A stretch of 7,412 bases of DNA from Boseongicola sp. (GTDB lineage: Bacteria; Pseudomonadota; Alphaproteobacteria; Rhodobacterales; Rhodobacteraceae), in contig JABDPD010000037.1 of NCBI GenBank assembly GCA_013042895.1, positions 1 to 7,412 on the forward strand. Direction: 5' to 3'. Below the pieces are notes generated by a model. That model searched no databases, was not told the DNA's origin, and was given only the letters and a program-made list of their open reading frames with translations. Below, piece after piece: positions 5,611 to 7,412 of the stretch. A program made the position numbers and the translations under genes. Each line of letters begins with the position of its first letter. Within the stretch, counting starts at the first letter, position 1.

Positions 5611-6449
5611 TTGAACTTAGCCACCATGTCCAAAATTCCCGGAATGGTGTGAAGTTGTTCTTTGTGGGTGTCCTGAAAATACTGCACCAATGAGCGTTGG
5701 CTGAGGCCACCGAGAATGGTGAAGTAATACATCTCATATCCCGGCAAGACGCAGCAGGGGTGGTAGCCTTTGTCGATACAGATCGTTGAGCCATCAACAA
5801 TATGGTACGCGTCGCCGGGCTCATTGTCTTCGCGTTGAAGCATCTGCAACCCCGAACCGTAATTCGGTTTGAACCGGAAGTTATAAGTTTCGTCGTGACG
5901 AGTTTCGTCAGGAAGCCGATCTGTGTCGTGCTTGTGACTTGGAAAGCCAGACCATCCGCCCGCACCAACTGTGAACAGTTCAGAAACCAGCAGTCGTCCA
6001 ACGCGGTCTTTCTGTTTCTGACCCAGTATATGTTTGATTTTACGATGTGTTTTTGTGTCGTCCGATCCGTATTGCACTAGGTCGATTTCATTTGAGCGCA
6101 CCGCGAAGGGTTCCAAAACCCGATCGAATTTCGCGCCTGCAATGAAAATCTCAGCACTATCTGAAAGGCACGTGAAGGTGGCTTCCATGCCGGTCGGAAC
6201 ATAGACGCCCTCAGGCTCGCCATCCCACACATCGACGCCGCGCCCCCCGAGTTCATGGGCTTCGAATCCCGCGACGCTAACGTTGATTAACCCCGTAGCG
6301 GGCGCGATGCAGGTTTCATATCCTGGGACAGAATAACCAAATGACTCGCCCTTCTTCAGCTTCACGATGTTGAAGTAGTTGAGCGGTACTAGCGCGTCAT
6401 CCACATCCACAATCGGGGTGTTTTGGTTGTCAAACGGTGCGATGTGCAT
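5607..6449 (-). CDS. iolB: 5-deoxy-glucuronate isomerase
   Basis: This 280-residue protein is of the usual length for the IolB/KduI bicupin family. It isomerises 5-deoxy-glucuronate, formed by IolD, to 5-dehydro-2-deoxy-gluconate (EC 5.3.1.30), the substrate of the IolC kinase encoded just upstream. Seen: an N-terminal cupin half with GYETCIAPATGLINVSVAG (43-61) and VYVPTGMEATF (82-92); and a C-terminal cupin with WSGFPSHKHD (166-175), DETYNFRF (186-193), and GYHPCCVLPGYEMYYFTILG (228-247). H172, H174, E187 and H230 fit the metal-binding His/His/Glu/His set of this family. ATG 6449 has GAAGGA nine bases upstream and lies 15 bases after the iolC stop. It overlaps the aldolase start by four bases. 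Typical IolB has tyrosine-rich YYHRF where this protein has YNFRF, a modest variation. Assignment is firm from motifs plus operon context. Confidence 0.9.
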   Translation of the reverse strand: MHIAPFDNQNTPIVDVDDALVPLNYFNIVKLKKGESFGYSVPGYETCIAPATGLINVSVAGFEAHELGGRGVDVWDGEPEGVYVPTGMEATFTCLSDSAEIFIAGAKFDRVLEPFAVRSNEIDLVQYGSDDTKTHRKIKHILGQKQKDRVGRLLVSELFTVGAGGWSGFPSHKHDTDRLPDETRHDETYNFRFKPNYGSGLQMLQREDNEPGDAYHIVDGSTICIDKGYHPCCVLPGYEMYYFTILGGLSQRSLVQYFQDTHKEQLHTIPGILDMVAKFK

Positions 6450-6458
6450 GACGTTGTG

Positions 6459-6464
6459 TCCTTC
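6459..6464 (-). promoter_or_regulatory. Ribosome binding site of iolB
   Basis: GAAGGA on the minus strand directly follows the iolC stop (TGA 6467-6465), nine bases before ATG 6449. It supports that iolB start. Confidence 0.65.
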
Positions 6465-7412
6465 TCAGATGGGCTTGGGTGTAGAGGCGCCGGGATGCGA
6501 GGCCAGAAATGCCTCAAGGTCTGGTTCGGTTGGCATGGCGGGGGCGCAGCCGGGTTTTGCAACAACGATCGCTGCACAGGCCGAGCCACGCATGACCGCA
6601 TCGTGCATCTTATGGCCTGCCGCGAGCGAGGCAATGAAACCGGCCATGAAGCTGTCGCCTGCGCCCGTGGGCTTCAAGGCTTCGACCGGGTAAATTCCGC
6701 TTTGCGTTTCGGTCCCGTCAACAAAGGTTACTGCGCCCAGGTGGCCCATTTTATAGATCACAATCGAGGCCGTTGAATTGGCCAGTTCCCGTGCTTTGGC
6801 GAGACCTTTCTCGATGCCGCCTGCCATGAACCCGAACTCTTCGTCGTTGGCCACAATGACGTCCGCCAAAGCGCCCGCCTTGGACAGCACTTCTTCCGCG
6901 ACCTGTGGCGACGGCCAGCTGTAGGGGCGGTAGTCCACGTCAAAAATCACGGGCAGACCAGCTTCCTTGGCAAGCTCAAAAGCGCGGAAGGCGGCTGTAC
7001 GGGATGGCTCGGCCGCGAAAACAGTTCCCGCCGTTATCAGAGCGCCAAACTGCGTGTAATCAACGGCTTCCACGTCTTCAACGCTCATCTGAAAATCCGC
7101 AGCGCCGTTTCTATATATGACCGAGTTGTGGTTCTCGACCCGCGTTTCATAGACAGCGAGCGAGTTGCGAAACTCTCCTGCGATTGGATGCACATGTGTC
7201 GCGTCCACACCGTAGTGCTTCAATTGATTGATACAGTAGCGCCCGATCGCATCGTCGGACACACGGGTCACGAGGGCTGCTTTTGATCCAAATTTGACCA
7301 AACCCGCCGCGATATTTGCCGACGAACCGCCCATGGCAACCATCATTGATGTCGCGTCTTCAATCCCCACACCAGCCGGTTCCGGAGAAAAATCAATGCC
7401 GACACGGCCAAC
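6465..7412 (-). CDS. iolC: 5-dehydro-2-deoxygluconokinase (PfkB family), N-terminus cut by window edge
   Basis: The frame is open from base 7412 to the TGA at 6467-6465 (315 residues visible). It begins VGRVGIDFSPEPAG, the usual IolC opening after about ten residues, so only a few N-terminal residues are missing; the GTG at 7370 is internal, not the start. Seen: the first PfkB signature GGSSANIAAGL (visible 28-38); YRNGAADF (100-107), a sugar-contact region; VIFDVDYRPYSW (155-166); VANDEEFGFMAG (187-198); and the anion-hole/catalytic motif KPTGAGDSFMAGF (247-259), with catalytic-base Asp at 253. It phosphorylates 5-dehydro-2-deoxygluconate at the 6-OH with ATP (EC 2.7.1.92). The protein ends about 60 residues after GAGD and has no C-terminal DUF2090 domain, unlike many proteobacterial IolC proteins of about 640 residues. 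It is the first visible gene of the operon; iolB follows after 15 bases. Ribokinase-like relatives such as KDG kinase are the alternative, made unlikely by the N-terminus and neighbours. Confidence 0.9.
   Translation of the reverse strand, partial: VGRVGIDFSPEPAGVGIEDATSMMVAMGGSSANIAAGLVKFGSKAALVTRVSDDAIGRYCINQLKHYGVDATHVHPIAGEFRNSLAVYETRVENHNSVIYRNGAADFQMSVEDVEAVDYTQFGALITAGTVFAAEPSRTAAFRAFELAKEAGLPVIFDVDYRPYSWPSPQVAEEVLSKAGALADVIVANDEEFGFMAGGIEKGLAKARELANSTASIVIYKMGHLGAVTFVDGTETQSGIYPVEALKPTGAGDSFMAGFIASLAAGHKMHDAVMRGSACAAIVVAKPGCAPAMPTEPDLEAFLASHPGASTPKPI

Noticed and set aside
5366..6001. 211-residue open frame on the minus strand
   Set aside because: It is a different frame of the same strand across the iolB/aldolase junction. 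Both real genes are supported by catalytic motifs and an ATGA overlap, so this is a shadow.
6465..7370. iolC beginning at GTG 7370
   Set aside because: The frame stays open to the window edge and the upstream residues VGRVGIDFSPEPAG match the IolC N-terminus, so the true start is outside.

Overview
The window holds two convergent gene clusters that meet tail to tail at about 3770. Every gene is compact, intergenic gaps are at most about 20 bases, and both clusters run off the ends of the window. The moderately GC-rich sequence, GTG starts, ATGA/GTGA stop-start overlaps and protein families suggest an alphaproteobacterium, plausibly of the Rhodobacterales (Roseobacter/Paracoccus type). That taxonomic call is inference from gene content, not from a marker gene.

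Left cluster (1-3766, plus strand). In order: the C-terminal third of an aldehyde dehydrogenase resembling alpha-ketoglutarate-semialdehyde dehydrogenases; a protein with the peptidase M19 (membrane dipeptidase) fold that appears to have lost several canonical metal ligands; a 564-residue conserved protein I cannot assign; and a 194-residue protein resembling the DUF3726 family. The first/second and third/fourth genes overlap by four bases, and the second and third are about 21 bases apart. They are therefore probably one transcript with coupled translation and one pathway. This four-gene unit is the least understood and most interesting part of the window.

Right cluster (3776-7412, minus strand, read right to left). 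It is a myo-inositol catabolism operon: iolC (5-dehydro-2-deoxygluconokinase, missing its first residues beyond the window edge), iolB (5-deoxy-glucuronate isomerase), a class II aldolase in the IolJ position, and iolG (inositol 2-dehydrogenase). Together these supply the first step (IolG) and three consecutive later steps (IolB, IolC, IolJ) of the route from myo-inositol to DHAP and malonate semialdehyde. The intermediate steps IolE and IolD, and IolA downstream, are not in the window and may lie beyond the right edge. The kinase has no fused DUF2090 domain, so the free-standing aldolase presumably does the cleavage.

The junction between the clusters is only 9 bases. The last 65 bases of the DUF3726-like gene contain two back-to-back perfect GC hairpins that may help terminate or stabilise the converging transcripts. 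No RNA genes, mobile elements, CRISPR arrays or gene-free stretches over 300 bases were found, and no promoter is expected inside because both operons start outside the window.
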